A stretch of DNA of 57,583 bases from Melioribacter sp. (GCA_020723965.1 DYHW01000002.1:406615-464197), one strand, 5' to 3'; positions 17,211 to 26,115 are shown, counted from the stretch's first letter. Program-made: numbers and translations. Notes: generated by a model from the letters alone, not told the origin.

Positions 17211-19052
17211 ATGACAAAAAAATACTTATCAAATTTATTCAAGACCTATCAAAAAGGCGATGCAAGAGAAGAATCTTATTATAAACATCTTGCGGATTTT
17301 ATTACAGCTTTTTCTGATTCTGGGCGGAAAAAGAAAATTGATGTAACTATTCTGCCTAAAAAGACAGAAGCCGGTAATCCCGATTTTAGAATTTGGGACG
17401 GCAGACAAAAAATAATCGGTTACATTGAGGCAAAAGATTTAGGCGTTGACTTAGACAGAATTGAGGACAGCGAACAACTTGAAAGATATTTATCAACTTT
17501 CCCGAATGTAATTTTAACAAACTTCACAGAGTTCCGTTTATACAGAAATGGTGAAAGAGTAGAAAAAATATCAATTGCACGTCCTTTTGTTATTAAAAAA
17601 CTTTCAACAGTTCCACCTCTTGAAAACGAAGATAAATTATTTGAATTGTTCGAAAGGTTTTTAGACTTTTCACTTCCCAATACTTACACCGCTAAAACTC
17701 TTGCCATTGAACTTGCAAAAAGAACAAAGTTTCTGAAAGATGAAATTGTAAGCGAGGAATTAAAGCTCGGAACTAAATCAATTCACGGTTTTTATGATGC
17801 TTTCAAAGAGTTTTTAATTGCCGGAATAAATGAAAATGAATTTGCCGACCTTTATTCACAAACAATTACTTACGGATTGTTCGCGGCCCGTCTCCGTGCA
17901 GAGAAAGATTTTAACAGAAAACTTGCTTATTCATACATTCCAAAATCTATAGGAATTTTAAGAGATGTTTTCAAGTTTATTTCTTTGGAAGACTTGCCTC
18001 AGCAAATGGAAATAATAATTGATGATATTGCGGAAGTTCTTAATGTTGCAGATGCAAAGAAGATTCTCGATCAATATTATCACGAAGGCAAAGGAAGCGA
18101 TCCGGTTTTACATTTTTACGAAACATTCCTTTCGGTTTATGATCTCACAACAAGAGAAAAACGAGGCGTTTATTACACGCCCGAACCAGTTGTTTCTTTT
18201 ATCGTTCGTTCACTTCATCAGATTCTTAAAGATAAATTCAATATTTCGGATGGGCTTGCTTCTGAAAATGTAACCTTGCTCGATCCCGCCGGAGGAACTC
18301 TTGGATTTTTGGCAAAGGCAATTGAAACAGCAGTTGAAGAATTTGAAAATAAATACGGCAAAGGCGCGGTTAAAACATTTCTAAAAGATCAGATTCTGCA
18401 AAACTATTATTCATTTGAATTGATGATGGCTCCTTATGCAATCGGGCATATGAAAATGTCTTTTCTTTTGGAGGAACTTGGTTACAGAATGGAAGATGAT
18501 GAGCGTGTAAAATATTATTTGACCAACACTCTCGAAATGAAAGAACTTGATGAATCAAAGTTCCCCGGAATGTCATCTCTCTCTACCGAAAGCCACGAAG
18601 CCGGAAAGGTTAAAAAGCAAGTTCCTATTCTTGTTGTTCTTGGCAATCCGCCTTATTCCGGTCATTCATCAAATACTGGTGAATGGATTTCTGATATAAT
18701 TAAAGAATATTATCAAGTTGATGGAAAACCGCTCGGTGAAAAAAATCCGAAATGGTTACAAGACGATTATGTTAAATTTATCCGCTTCTCACAATGGAAG
18801 ATTGACGAAGCCGGTGAAGGTGTTTTAGGATTTATTACAAACCACAGCTATCTCGATAACCCAACTTTTCGGGGAATGCGCCAATCTTTGATGAACAGCT
18901 TTGATGAGATTTATATTCTTGATTTGCACGGAAATAATTTGAAGAAAGAAAAAGCCCCCGATGGCGGCAAAGACGAAAATGTTTTTGATATACAGCAGGG
19001 AGTGGCTGTATGCTTTATGATTAAATATAAAAATAAATCGGCGTGGAATTAA
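17211..19052 (+). CDS. Restriction-modification enzyme, N-terminal part (nuclease plus adenine methyltransferase)
   Basis: 613 residues. A PD-ExK nuclease core appears early (D58 in NPDFRIWD, E73-A-K75 in YIEAKD), then a helical linker, then an N6-adenine methyltransferase with motif I DPAGGT (358-363) and catalytic motif IV NPPY (479-482). The layout matches single-chain type IIG/ISP-like enzymes, which cut and methylate with one polypeptide of about 1000 residues. The chain stops just after FDIQQGVAVCFMIK; the target-recognition part continues as a separate gene at 19909, after an intervening BRO gene. Whether the two halves assemble is not known, but both are intact and in the same order. 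Confidence 0.85.
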   Translation: MTKKYLSNLFKTYQKGDAREESYYKHLADFITAFSDSGRKKKIDVTILPKKTEAGNPDFRIWDGRQKIIGYIEAKDLGVDLDRIEDSEQLERYLSTFPNVILTNFTEFRLYRNGERVEKISIARPFVIKKLSTVPPLENEDKLFELFERFLDFSLPNTYTAKTLAIELAKRTKFLKDEIVSEELKLGTKSIHGFYDAFKEFLIAGINENEFADLYSQTITYGLFAARLRAEKDFNRKLAYSYIPKSIGILRDVFKFISLEDLPQQMEIIIDDIAEVLNVADAKKILDQYYHEGKGSDPVLHFYETFLSVYDLTTREKRGVYYTPEPVVSFIVRSLHQILKDKFNISDGLASENVTLLDPAGGTLGFLAKAIETAVEEFENKYGKGAVKTFLKDQILQNYYSFELMMAPYAIGHMKMSFLLEELGYRMEDDERVKYYLTNTLEMKELDESKFPGMSSLSTESHEAGKVKKQVPILVVLGNPPYSGHSSNTGEWISDIIKEYYQVDGKPLGEKNPKWLQDDYVKFIRFSQWKIDEAGEGVLGFITNHSYLDNPTFRGMRQSLMNSFDEIYILDLHGNNLKKEKAPDGGKDENVFDIQQGVAVCFMIKYKNKSAWN

Positions 19053-19053
19053 A

Positions 19054-19902
19054 ATGGATAATGAAAAATCATTAGCCGTATTCGAAGCATTCAAAATCCG
19101 CCGCCATTACGATGAAGAAAAAGAAAAATGGTACTTCTCAGTTGTAGATATTGTTGCCGCGTTAATTGAACAGCCCGATTATCAGACAGCAAGAAAGTAC
19201 TGGAATCAATTGAAAAAGAGATTAAAAGATGAGGGAAATGAGTCGGTGCCAAATTGTAACCAACTGAAACTAGAAGCCGCTGACAGAAAAAAGTATTTAA
19301 CAGACGTTGCCGATGCTGAAACTATTCTCCGTCTCGTTCAATCAGTTCCAAGTAAAAAAGCCGAGCCGATTAAACTCTGGCTTGCAAAGGTCGGCTACCA
19401 AAGACTTGAAGAAATAAACAACCCGGAAAAAGCTTTAAATCGTTCCCGCGAATATTGGCAAAAGCACGGCAGAAGTGAAAAATGGATTCAACAAAGAATG
19501 TTAGGGCAAGAAACTAGAAATAAACTAACTGATTATTGGAGCGGGCACGGTGTTAAAAAAGAGGATGAGTTTGCAATTCTTACAAATATAATTCATAAAG
19601 AGTGGACTGATTTAACTGTAAAAGAACATAAAAATTTGAAAGGATTAAAAACTCAAAACCTCCGCGACCATATGAGCGAGGCTGAATTAATCTTTACCGC
19701 ACTTGCAGAACTTTCTACAAGACAAATAGCAGAAGTTGAAAAAGCTGAAGGATTAGAAGAAAATAAAATGCCAGCAAAAAAGGGTGGAAAAATTGCCAAA
19801 GACGCACGCAAAGCTCTTGAACTGAAAACCGGGAAAAATGTAATTACCGGAGAAAATTTTCTGCCGCCTAAAGCATCTCATAAAAAAATTAATAAGCGTT
19901 AA
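19054..19902 (+). CDS. BRO-N domain protein inserted within the restriction-modification gene
   Basis: 282 residues. The N-terminal ~110 residues match the BRO-N/phage antirepressor type (FEAFKIRRHYDEEKEKWYFS, VVDIVAAL, YWNQLKKRLKDEG). A helical middle and a Lys/Ala-rich C-terminus (KMPAKKGGKIAKDARKAL) suit DNA binding. It starts one base after the stop of the upstream half and ends 6 bp before the downstream half. These proteins are typical of phages and mobile DNA; here it may regulate the R-M system or be a passenger that split the gene. The role is inferred. Confidence 0.8.
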   Translation: MDNEKSLAVFEAFKIRRHYDEEKEKWYFSVVDIVAALIEQPDYQTARKYWNQLKKRLKDEGNESVPNCNQLKLEAADRKKYLTDVADAETILRLVQSVPSKKAEPIKLWLAKVGYQRLEEINNPEKALNRSREYWQKHGRSEKWIQQRMLGQETRNKLTDYWSGHGVKKEDEFAILTNIIHKEWTDLTVKEHKNLKGLKTQNLRDHMSEAELIFTALAELSTRQIAEVEKAEGLEENKMPAKKGGKIAKDARKALELKTGKNVITGENFLPPKASHKKINKR

Positions 19903-19908
19903 AAAAAT

Positions 19909-21174
19909 ATGGCTAAAGTTTATCACTCGGAAATTTTCGGCTTAAGAGAAACTAAATATGATTGGCTAAACAAGCACAACATTAAAAATGTGAAATGGAA
20001 AAAGATTTATCCACGACCGGAGTTCTATCTGTTTATTCCGACGGAGAACAAACAAGCTGATCATTATTACTCTTTTTATAAAATTACTGAAATATTTCCG
20101 GTTAACAGCGTTGGTGTGGTAACAGCGAGAGACAATTTTGTAATAGATTTTGATCGAAGGAAACTTGAAAGGAGAATAGATGATTTTCGGAACCCTAAAA
20201 TTGACGATGAAATTCTTAGACAAACATACGATTTATCAGAAAACAAAAGCTGGAAAATAAATGAACAGAGAGGAAAACTAAGAAGGGACCATGATTGGAA
20301 AGATTCTATAACAAAAATTCTGTATCGCCCTTTTGATGAAAGATGGATTTTATATCATGATGAAATGATAGAGCGCAAAAGAAAAGATGTAATGCACCAT
20401 ATGTTGAAAGAAAATGTAGGATTGATTTTCCATAAGAGAGAAGAACTCCAAATACCTTATACTCACTTTATGGTTACAGATAAAATTATTGAGCACGGTG
20501 GATTGTCCTCAAAGACAACTTGTTATCTTGCGCCTCTTTATCTTTATATAGAAATAAAAGAAAAAAGGAAAAACTCACATTTTCAATTAATGATGTTTGA
20601 ACCGGAAGTTAAATACGAAGCGCGGCAGCCAAATATCAATTCCGAATTATTTGAAAAACTCAAAAAGAATTTCAAAAAAGAAGTAACGCCGGAAGAAATA
20701 TTTTATTACATTTATGCAGTTTTTTACAGCAACACCTACCGTACCAAATACGCAGAATTCTTAAAAATAGATTTCCCGCGTGTTCCCTTTACAAAAAACT
20801 ACAAGCTATTTATTCAACTTGGTAAAATCGGCAAACAGCTTTCGGACTTACATTTGTTAAAATCAAAAGAACTGGATAAAACAATTGCCAAATTCACAAT
20901 TGACGGAAACAACAAGGTAGAAAAACCAAAATACGAGAATGAGAAAGTCTGGATAAACAAGGACCAATATTTTGATGGAATTAAAGAAGAAGTTTGGCAA
21001 TATCAAATTGGCGGTTACCAAGTTTGCGAGAAATGGTTAAAAGACAGAAAAGAAAGAACGCTATCTTTAGATGAGATAAAAACCTATTGTAAAATTGTAA
21101 CTTCTCTAACAAAGACAATTGAATTACAAACTGAAATAGATAAATTTTTTGAAAATGTTGAGAAAACGTTATAA
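19909..21174 (+). CDS. Restriction-modification enzyme, C-terminal part (target recognition)
   Basis: 421 residues. It begins at the point where one-piece relatives continue after the methyltransferase core: KVYHSEIFGLRETKYDWL, then the recognition region with DWKDSITKILYRPFDERW and a helical tail. It contains no methyltransferase or nuclease motif of its own, so it should work only with the 17211 protein. The stop codon lies inside the left box of an attC-like sequence (21171 onward), a typical cassette arrangement. Confidence 0.78.
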   Translation: MAKVYHSEIFGLRETKYDWLNKHNIKNVKWKKIYPRPEFYLFIPTENKQADHYYSFYKITEIFPVNSVGVVTARDNFVIDFDRRKLERRIDDFRNPKIDDEILRQTYDLSENKSWKINEQRGKLRRDHDWKDSITKILYRPFDERWILYHDEMIERKRKDVMHHMLKENVGLIFHKREELQIPYTHFMVTDKIIEHGGLSSKTTCYLAPLYLYIEIKEKRKNSHFQLMMFEPEVKYEARQPNINSELFEKLKKNFKKEVTPEEIFYYIYAVFYSNTYRTKYAEFLKIDFPRVPFTKNYKLFIQLGKIGKQLSDLHLLKSKELDKTIAKFTIDGNNKVEKPKYENEKVWINKDQYFDGIKEEVWQYQIGGYQVCEKWLKDRKERTLSLDEIKTYCKIVTSLTKTIELQTEIDKFFENVEKTL

Positions 21175-21326
21175 CAAGCGGCTCAAAACCGACTGCTGTA
21201 GCCGGTCGTGATGTTAGCAGAATTGTATTGTGGGGGGAAAAAAGTTTTAAGAAACTAAAGAACATAAACAGTAAAACAAAATATTGGTGGCGGAAACCTT
21301 GTGGTGTCCGCTTAAACGTGGCGTTA
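21171..21326 (+). other. attC-like region after the restriction-modification genes
   Basis: TATAACAAGCGGCTCAA at 21170-21186 has the left-end pattern seen in many attC sites and at 16063, 16793 and 22219. TAACA (21172-21176) pairs with TGTTA (21212-21216), and ACCG...CGGT forms an inner hairpin. A longer version would end at the GTTA of 21323-21326, whose preceding GTCCGCTTAAACGTGGC is also attC-right-end-like. Which right end is used cannot be decided by eye. Confidence 0.42.
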
Positions 21327-21339
21327 AAATGGGAATAAT
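21290..21339 (+). repeat. 50-bp direct repeat, left copy (includes a truncated start of the S66 peptidase gene)
   Basis: Identical in all 50 bases to 22338-22387. The unit contains the hairpin-forming GCGGA...TCCGC, the box GTGGCGTTA and then ATGGGAATAAT, which in the right copy is the start of the S66 peptidase gene. In this left copy the reading frame is not continued. It marks a 1048-bp unit carrying the barrel-protein gene at 21463. Confidence 0.9.
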
Positions 21340-21462
21340 TTGTTTACCGAAATTTTATTACTCGATTTGTCATTTTGATTTCAAATCGATTTTCGATTTT
21401 ATCTTTATATCTATCTACATTTAATAGCTTATAGCCGCTTACTTTTTCTAAGCGGGGAGGTA

Positions 21463-22077
21463 GTGATTGAAAGTATTAGAAAGATAAGTATTTTATTTAT
21501 TGTGCTTCTATTTATTAAAAACGAAAATAATGCCCAAAATTATAAAGATGGATTATTCTTTGACGTGAATATTATGTTTGTAAATGAGCATGTAAACGAA
21601 AATATCATCTATTCAGTAAATCCTTTGTCTAGAGAATTGAAGAAATTCGATGATAGGAAATTAGTCCTTTCATGTAGCTTCGGATTTTCTGGTAAAATTA
21701 ATTTATCAAAAGTTATTAGCCTTAATTATCGCCCTGGTTTGACAATAAGCAATGGTTATTGGGGATTTCTTGATTTTGGAACTTCGATAAGATTTCAATT
21801 AATGCAAAAATATTTTACTGGAATTGGCTTGGTTTCAAAATTGACCATAAAGCCCAGAGAAGGTAATATGAATTATACTAAAGCGAAAAACGAATCCTTT
21901 GAGTATGTATTGTATCTTGGTTATGATTTATCTAAGGATTTTTCAGTAATATTGAGTTATAGTGATACTATCAATAATGAATATGGAGTGTCATATTCTA
22001 GTTCTGGAATGAGTTCTACATATATTTCTAAATATGTATACGGAATGTTAAAATTTGGATTAGAATATAAATTATAA
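21463..22077 (+). CDS. Orphan outer-membrane beta-barrel-like protein in a cassette
   Basis: 204 residues from GTG 21463, preceded by a strong GGGGAGG. A signal peptide is likely (hydrophobic 9-18, NNAQ cleavage region). The rest shows alternating strands with aromatic ends (LSCSFGFSGKINLSK, LNYRPGLTISNGYWGFLDFG, YGMLKFGLEYKL), typical of a small 8-stranded barrel. No family assigned. It is bounded by the 50-bp direct repeats, and a MITE-like element is inserted exactly at its stop codon. Confidence 0.6.
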   Translation: MIESIRKISILFIVLLFIKNENNAQNYKDGLFFDVNIMFVNEHVNENIIYSVNPLSRELKKFDDRKLVLSCSFGFSGKINLSKVISLNYRPGLTISNGYWGFLDFGTSIRFQLMQKYFTGIGLVSKLTIKPREGNMNYTKAKNESFEYVLYLGYDLSKDFSVILSYSDTINNEYGVSYSSSGMSSTYISKYVYGMLKFGLEYKL

Positions 22078-22079
22078 AA

Positions 22080-22208
22080 CTCACCTTATGCAGAATATAC
22101 TAAAAATGTCATTCCGTCCCGATTTGTTGGGCTCGGAATATCATTATGAATAAATATAAGATGCTGATCCCGATAAATCGGGACAGCATGACAAATGCGT
22201 AAAGTGAG
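22080..22208. mobile_element. 129-bp MITE-like element with imperfect TIRs and 8-bp duplication
   Basis: The ends CTCACCTTATGCA (22080-22092) and TGCGTAAAGTGAG (22196-22208) are inverted repeats with 11 of 13 matching. TTATAAAA occurs directly on both sides (22072-22079 and 22209-22216), consistent with an 8-bp target duplication that includes the stop codon of the barrel gene. Inside are a long hairpin (ATGCTG-TCCCGAT with ATCGGGA-CAGCAT, 22161-22189) and a second palindrome ATTCCG...CGGAAT (22111-22139). No coding capacity. Confidence 0.65.
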
Positions 22209-22218
22209 TTATAAAATA

Positions 22219-22374
22219 GTCTATCCCGCTTCAAGCAGAACGCTGCAGCGGAGACGTAAAATTAGTAGTTCTTGTTGAGTTGGTTTGTAGAGATTTGTGC
22301 AACTAAATTACATAATCAATAAATCAAATAAATAATAGCGGAAACCTTGTGGTGTCCGCTTAAACGTGGCGTTA
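22219..22374 (+). other. attC-like region at the right edge of the accessory island
   Basis: The left end CTATCCCGCTTCAAGC (22221-22236) resembles the other left ends, and CCGC...GCGG with AGC...GCT forms a hairpin. TTCAAGC can pair with GCTTAAA of the right end (one mismatch). The right box GTTA at 22371-22374 lies 2 bp before the S66 peptidase ATG. Limits are approximate. Confidence 0.4.
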
Positions 22375-22387
22375 AAATGGGAATAAT
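22338..22387 (+). repeat. 50-bp direct repeat, right copy (contains the S66 peptidase start)
   Basis: Identical to 21290-21339. This copy runs into the intact peptidase gene, so it is probably the original and the left copy a duplicate made when the 1048-bp unit arrived. Confidence 0.9.
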
Positions 22388-23318
22388 CAAACCAAAAAAA
22401 CTGAAACCTGGAGATGTTATTGGAATTATTTCTCCAGCATCTACACCTGATGATCTCTCCAAGATCGACAATGGCGTTAAATATCTTGAAAAATTAGGTT
22501 ACCGTGTAGAAATTGGCAAAAATGTTGGTACTCAAGAAGGTTATCTTGCGGGAACTGATGAGCAGCGATTGACTGATCTACATTCAATGTTCAAGAATAA
22601 ACATATTAGAGCAATTTTTTCAATTCGCGGGGGTTACGGCTCTGGCAGATTGCTTGATAAGATCGACTATAAGCTAATAAGCAAGAATCCAAAGATTTTT
22701 GTCGGATACAGCGATATTAACGCACTTCAAATGGCTTTTTTTGCAAAAACTGGGTTAGTTACATTTGCCGGACCTATGGTTGCAGTCGATTTTCACGAGG
22801 AAGTGAGCACTTTTACAGAAGAAGTTTTCTGGCGGACTATCACATCGAATAAAAAAATTGGCAAAATTAAAAATCCTCGTAACGAAAAATTTTATATTCT
22901 CAACAAAGGCAGGGCAGTTGGAAAGATTCTTGGCGGAAATTTAAGTTTGTTAACTTCGCTGATGGGAACAGAATATTTTCCCAAAATAAATAATTCAATT
23001 CTGATTCTAGAAGATATAAACGAAGCACCGTATAAAATAGACCGTATGTTGAATCACTTGCGTTTGGCTAAAGTATTTAAGCATATAAAAGGTGTTATTT
23101 TAGGACATTTTGTTGACTGCGTTGAACCTGATCCTGAAAAAAGAACTTTCTCGCTTAACGAAGTAATCATAGAATATTTTCAGAACTTGGATATTCCAGT
23201 TCTTTATAATGTAAAACATGGGCATATTAAAGAGAATATTACGATTCCCTACGGTGTTAAATGTGTACTTAATGCTACCCGCAGTACAATTGAAATACCG
23301 GATAATGCTGTTACTTAA
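22377..23318 (+). CDS. ldcA: Muramoyltetrapeptide LD-carboxypeptidase (peptidase family S66)
   Basis: 313 residues from ATG 22377 (MGIIKPKKLKPGDVIGIISP), the normal family N-terminus; a longer frame from 22347 would start inside the repeat. The nucleophile elbow GYSD places Ser at 112. The acidic block ILEDINEAPYKIDRML and the late HGHIKEN give the Glu and His of the S66 triad. The enzyme trims the terminal D-Ala from murein tetrapeptides during cytoplasmic recycling. Its promoter region is taken up by the attC-like sequence and repeat, so its expression may depend on the inserted DNA. Confidence 0.88.
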   Translation: MGIIKPKKLKPGDVIGIISPASTPDDLSKIDNGVKYLEKLGYRVEIGKNVGTQEGYLAGTDEQRLTDLHSMFKNKHIRAIFSIRGGYGSGRLLDKIDYKLISKNPKIFVGYSDINALQMAFFAKTGLVTFAGPMVAVDFHEEVSTFTEEVFWRTITSNKKIGKIKNPRNEKFYILNKGRAVGKILGGNLSLLTSLMGTEYFPKINNSILILEDINEAPYKIDRMLNHLRLAKVFKHIKGVILGHFVDCVEPDPEKRTFSLNEVIIEYFQNLDIPVLYNVKHGHIKENITIPYGVKCVLNATRSTIEIPDNAVT

Positions 23319-23513
23319 TTGATGATGTGAACATTCGTATCTTACAATTGTCCATTATTAGAATTATCCTTTCAAATCTTTCTCTCTTTTAAGAAAATAT
23401 GTGAAGGTGAGTTTTTATTTACTTCACTTTTATTCTTTACTGCCATCTGGTATATTTATTGTCATATAGAATAAACAAGAAGATAAATTAGAATTTACCT
23501 AGAGAGACTTCAG

Positions 23514-24905
23514 ATGGAATTTATAAACGAATCATATATTTTTACTCTACTAAACGATGAAAAATTGAAGAGTTCTGAATTTCAAAAAGAAACAATTCAG
23601 AAATCTAAAGAAGCAAAAGGATTATCATTAAAAGAGTGCGCGGCGCTTCTCAACATAACCGACCCAGAAATTCTTGAAGAGATGTTTTTAACCGCTCGCC
23701 AAGTGAAAGAAAAAATTTACGGTAACCGGTTGGTACTTTTTGCACCGCTCTACATAACTAATCTTTGTATCAATAATTGCTTGTACTGTGCGTTTCGCAG
23801 AGATAATAAAGAATTGAAACGGAAGACTTTAACTATAGATGAAATAAGAGAAGAAACAGAATTTTTAGTAAGGCAGGGGCAGAAGAGGGTATTATTAGTC
23901 TGCGGAGAGCATCCTAAAAAGACAGGTCTTGAATTTATTGGAGAAGCTATCAAAACCATTTACGGCGTGAAGATCAACGGCGGAAATATTAGACGGTTAA
24001 ATGTAAATACGGCGCCAATGAGCATTGATGATTTCAAAACATTGAAGAGTTTTGGAATTGGCACCTATCAATGTTTTCAAGAAACATATCATTATAGAAC
24101 TTATCTGAAAATGCACCCAAATGGTCCGAAGCGTGATTATGCTTGGCGCATTTATTCAGTTGAACGCGCACTTCAAGCCGGTATAGACGATGTAGGTATT
24201 GGCGCATTGTTTGGTTTGACTGATTATAAGTTCGAAACTCTTGCGCTACTGAGTCATGCATTCAATCTTGATGAAAGATTTGGGATCGGACCGCACACAA
24301 TTTCGGTTCCACGACTTGAGCCGGCATTCAATGCGCCGCTTTCTCAAAAACCCCCTTTTGCCGTAGATGATGCTTCGTTCAAAAAAATAGTTGCTCTTAT
24401 TCGTCTTGCAGCTCCATACACAGGAATAATTCTATCGACACGAGAGCGTGCAGAATTACGCCGCGAAATTTTTAAAGTTGGCGTATCTCAAATAAGCGCG
24501 GGAAGCAGAACTTCTCCGGGCGCTTATAAAGAATCGCAAGAAAGTCTCGAAGAATTTGAGATGGAACAATTCCAATTAGGAGACCACCGTACACTCGATG
24601 AAGTTGTGAGAGACTGCTGCGCTTTAGGATTTATGCCAAGTTTTTGTACAGCCTGCTACCGTTCGGAGAGGACTGGCGATCGTTTTATGGAATTAGCAAA
24701 AACCGGTAATATTGGAAAGATTTGCGTGCCGAATGCTATTGCTACCTTCAAAGAATACATAAACGATTTTGCCTCTGAAGAGACTAAAAAGGTTGCAAAT
24801 GATTTTATAGAAAAAGAATTGAATGAACTTAGCGGAACAACTAAACTAAAGACTGAAAAAATGATTGATAGAGTTAACAGAGGTGAACGGGATGTTTTCT
24901 TTTAA
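23514..24905 (+). CDS. hydG: [FeFe]-hydrogenase maturation radical SAM enzyme HydG
   Basis: 463 residues. The radical-SAM cluster site CINNCLYC gives Cys 85, 89 and 92. The C-terminal auxiliary cluster motif CX2CX22C is exact at Cys 378, 381 and 404 (FCTACYRSERTG...GKICVPN). HydG splits tyrosine to make the CO and cyanide ligands of the H-cluster. hydE follows, but neither HydF nor a hydrogenase gene lies in the window. Confidence 0.95.
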   Translation: MEFINESYIFTLLNDEKLKSSEFQKETIQKSKEAKGLSLKECAALLNITDPEILEEMFLTARQVKEKIYGNRLVLFAPLYITNLCINNCLYCAFRRDNKELKRKTLTIDEIREETEFLVRQGQKRVLLVCGEHPKKTGLEFIGEAIKTIYGVKINGGNIRRLNVNTAPMSIDDFKTLKSFGIGTYQCFQETYHYRTYLKMHPNGPKRDYAWRIYSVERALQAGIDDVGIGALFGLTDYKFETLALLSHAFNLDERFGIGPHTISVPRLEPAFNAPLSQKPPFAVDDASFKKIVALIRLAAPYTGIILSTRERAELRREIFKVGVSQISAGSRTSPGAYKESQESLEEFEMEQFQLGDHRTLDEVVRDCCALGFMPSFCTACYRSERTGDRFMELAKTGNIGKICVPNAIATFKEYINDFASEETKKVANDFIEKELNELSGTTKLKTEKMIDRVNRGERDVFF

Positions 24906-24996
24906 TATCTCATTTTGTGTCTCGCTTTAGCAGGGCGGGAAACTTTTGCACAGAGAGTTGTTAGAGATTCTTCAGAACTACAATACAAAAATAATT

Positions 24997-26043
24997 ATGA
25001 ATCTTAAAGAACTTTTACATAAGAATGAGTTGACTAAAGAAGAAATTATTTTTCTTCTTAATCTTATAGATAAAGAGGATCAACAAAGACTTTTTAACCG
25101 TGCCGATGAAGTGCGCTCTTTTTATTGCGGCGATGAGGTTCACCTTCGCGGCATTATCGATTTCTCAAACTATTGTGAGCAGAATTGCCTTTATTGCGGT
25201 TTGCGCGAGGACAATTATAAACTCACCCGCTATCGAATGATGCCCGATGAGATTATCGAGACTGCGCGCGTTATTTCCAATCTTGGAATTTTCACAATTG
25301 TTCTTCAATCCGGAGAAGATTATTACTTCGATACTGATCTTATTGCATATATCATTTATCAAATTAAACAGAAGGCAAACGTTGCGATTACTTTGAGTCT
25401 TGGAGAAAGAGGATTTGATGAATACCGCGCTTGGAAATTTGCTGGCGCTGATCGTTATCTTCTAAAACACGAGACTGCAAATCCAAAACTCTATTCTATT
25501 TATCATAAAAAACAAAAATTGGAAGACCGGCTTTCTCATTTGAGATTTTTAAGAACTGTCGGTTATCAGATCGGTTCGGGAAATATGATTGGGATTCCAA
25601 TGCAAACAGTAGAAGACATTGCAGATGATATTTTGCTCTGTAAAGAACTTGATCTTGATATGGCTGCCTTCGGTCCATTTATTCCTTCTCCACATACACC
25701 GTACCAAAATAAAAAGCCTGGCAATGTTGAGCTAACCTTGCGAACAATGGCTGTTGCTCGTATAGTTTTGAAAAAAGTACATATTCCTGCTACTACCGCA
25801 TTGGCAACACTTGATGAAGAAGGACGCATCAAAGGTTTGAATGCCGGTGCTAATATTGTTATGCCCGATTTAACCCCAAGTCCCTACAGAGAGCAGTATC
25901 TAATTTATCCCGATAGGAAATGTATAAATGATAACCCGCTGAGTTGCAAATCTTGTTTGCAGTTGCAAATCGAATCAATAGGAAGAAAAATTTCCAACAG
26001 CCGCGGCGATTCTATAAAACAAAAAGATCGGCTCACTGTATAA
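24997..26043 (+). CDS. hydE: [FeFe]-hydrogenase maturation radical SAM enzyme HydE
   Basis: 348 residues from ATG 24997, which aligns with the usual HydE N-terminus (MNLKELLHKNELTKEEI); the upstream TTG at 24946 adds residues without a ribosome binding site. The radical-SAM motif CEQNCLYC gives Cys 60, 64 and 67, followed by the HydE-type LREDNYKLTRYRM and LQSGEDYYFD. HydE works with HydG and HydF on the H-cluster dithiolate and iron precursor. It lies 91 bp after hydG, probably in the same operon. Confidence 0.93.
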   Translation: MNLKELLHKNELTKEEIIFLLNLIDKEDQQRLFNRADEVRSFYCGDEVHLRGIIDFSNYCEQNCLYCGLREDNYKLTRYRMMPDEIIETARVISNLGIFTIVLQSGEDYYFDTDLIAYIIYQIKQKANVAITLSLGERGFDEYRAWKFAGADRYLLKHETANPKLYSIYHKKQKLEDRLSHLRFLRTVGYQIGSGNMIGIPMQTVEDIADDILLCKELDLDMAAFGPFIPSPHTPYQNKKPGNVELTLRTMAVARIVLKKVHIPATTALATLDEEGRIKGLNAGANIVMPDLTPSPYREQYLIYPDRKCINDNPLSCKSCLQLQIESIGRKISNSRGDSIKQKDRLTV

Positions 26044-26115
26044 ATTTCTTTTCTTACTTTACTATTTGATTGTATATTCCCCGTAAAGAAAAACAAAAAT
26101 ATTTAGAGGTTTTTT

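Noticed and set aside
22347..22376. Upstream start for the S66 peptidase
   Set aside because: The added residues come from the 50-bp repeat and are absent from the family N-terminus.
14538..22376. Phage remnant as the source of the BRO-N gene
   Set aside because: No integrase, structural, or replication phage gene is present; cassette and MITE signals explain the island better.
24946..24996. TTG start for HydE
   Set aside because: No ribosome binding site; ATG 24997 fits the HydE family N-terminus.
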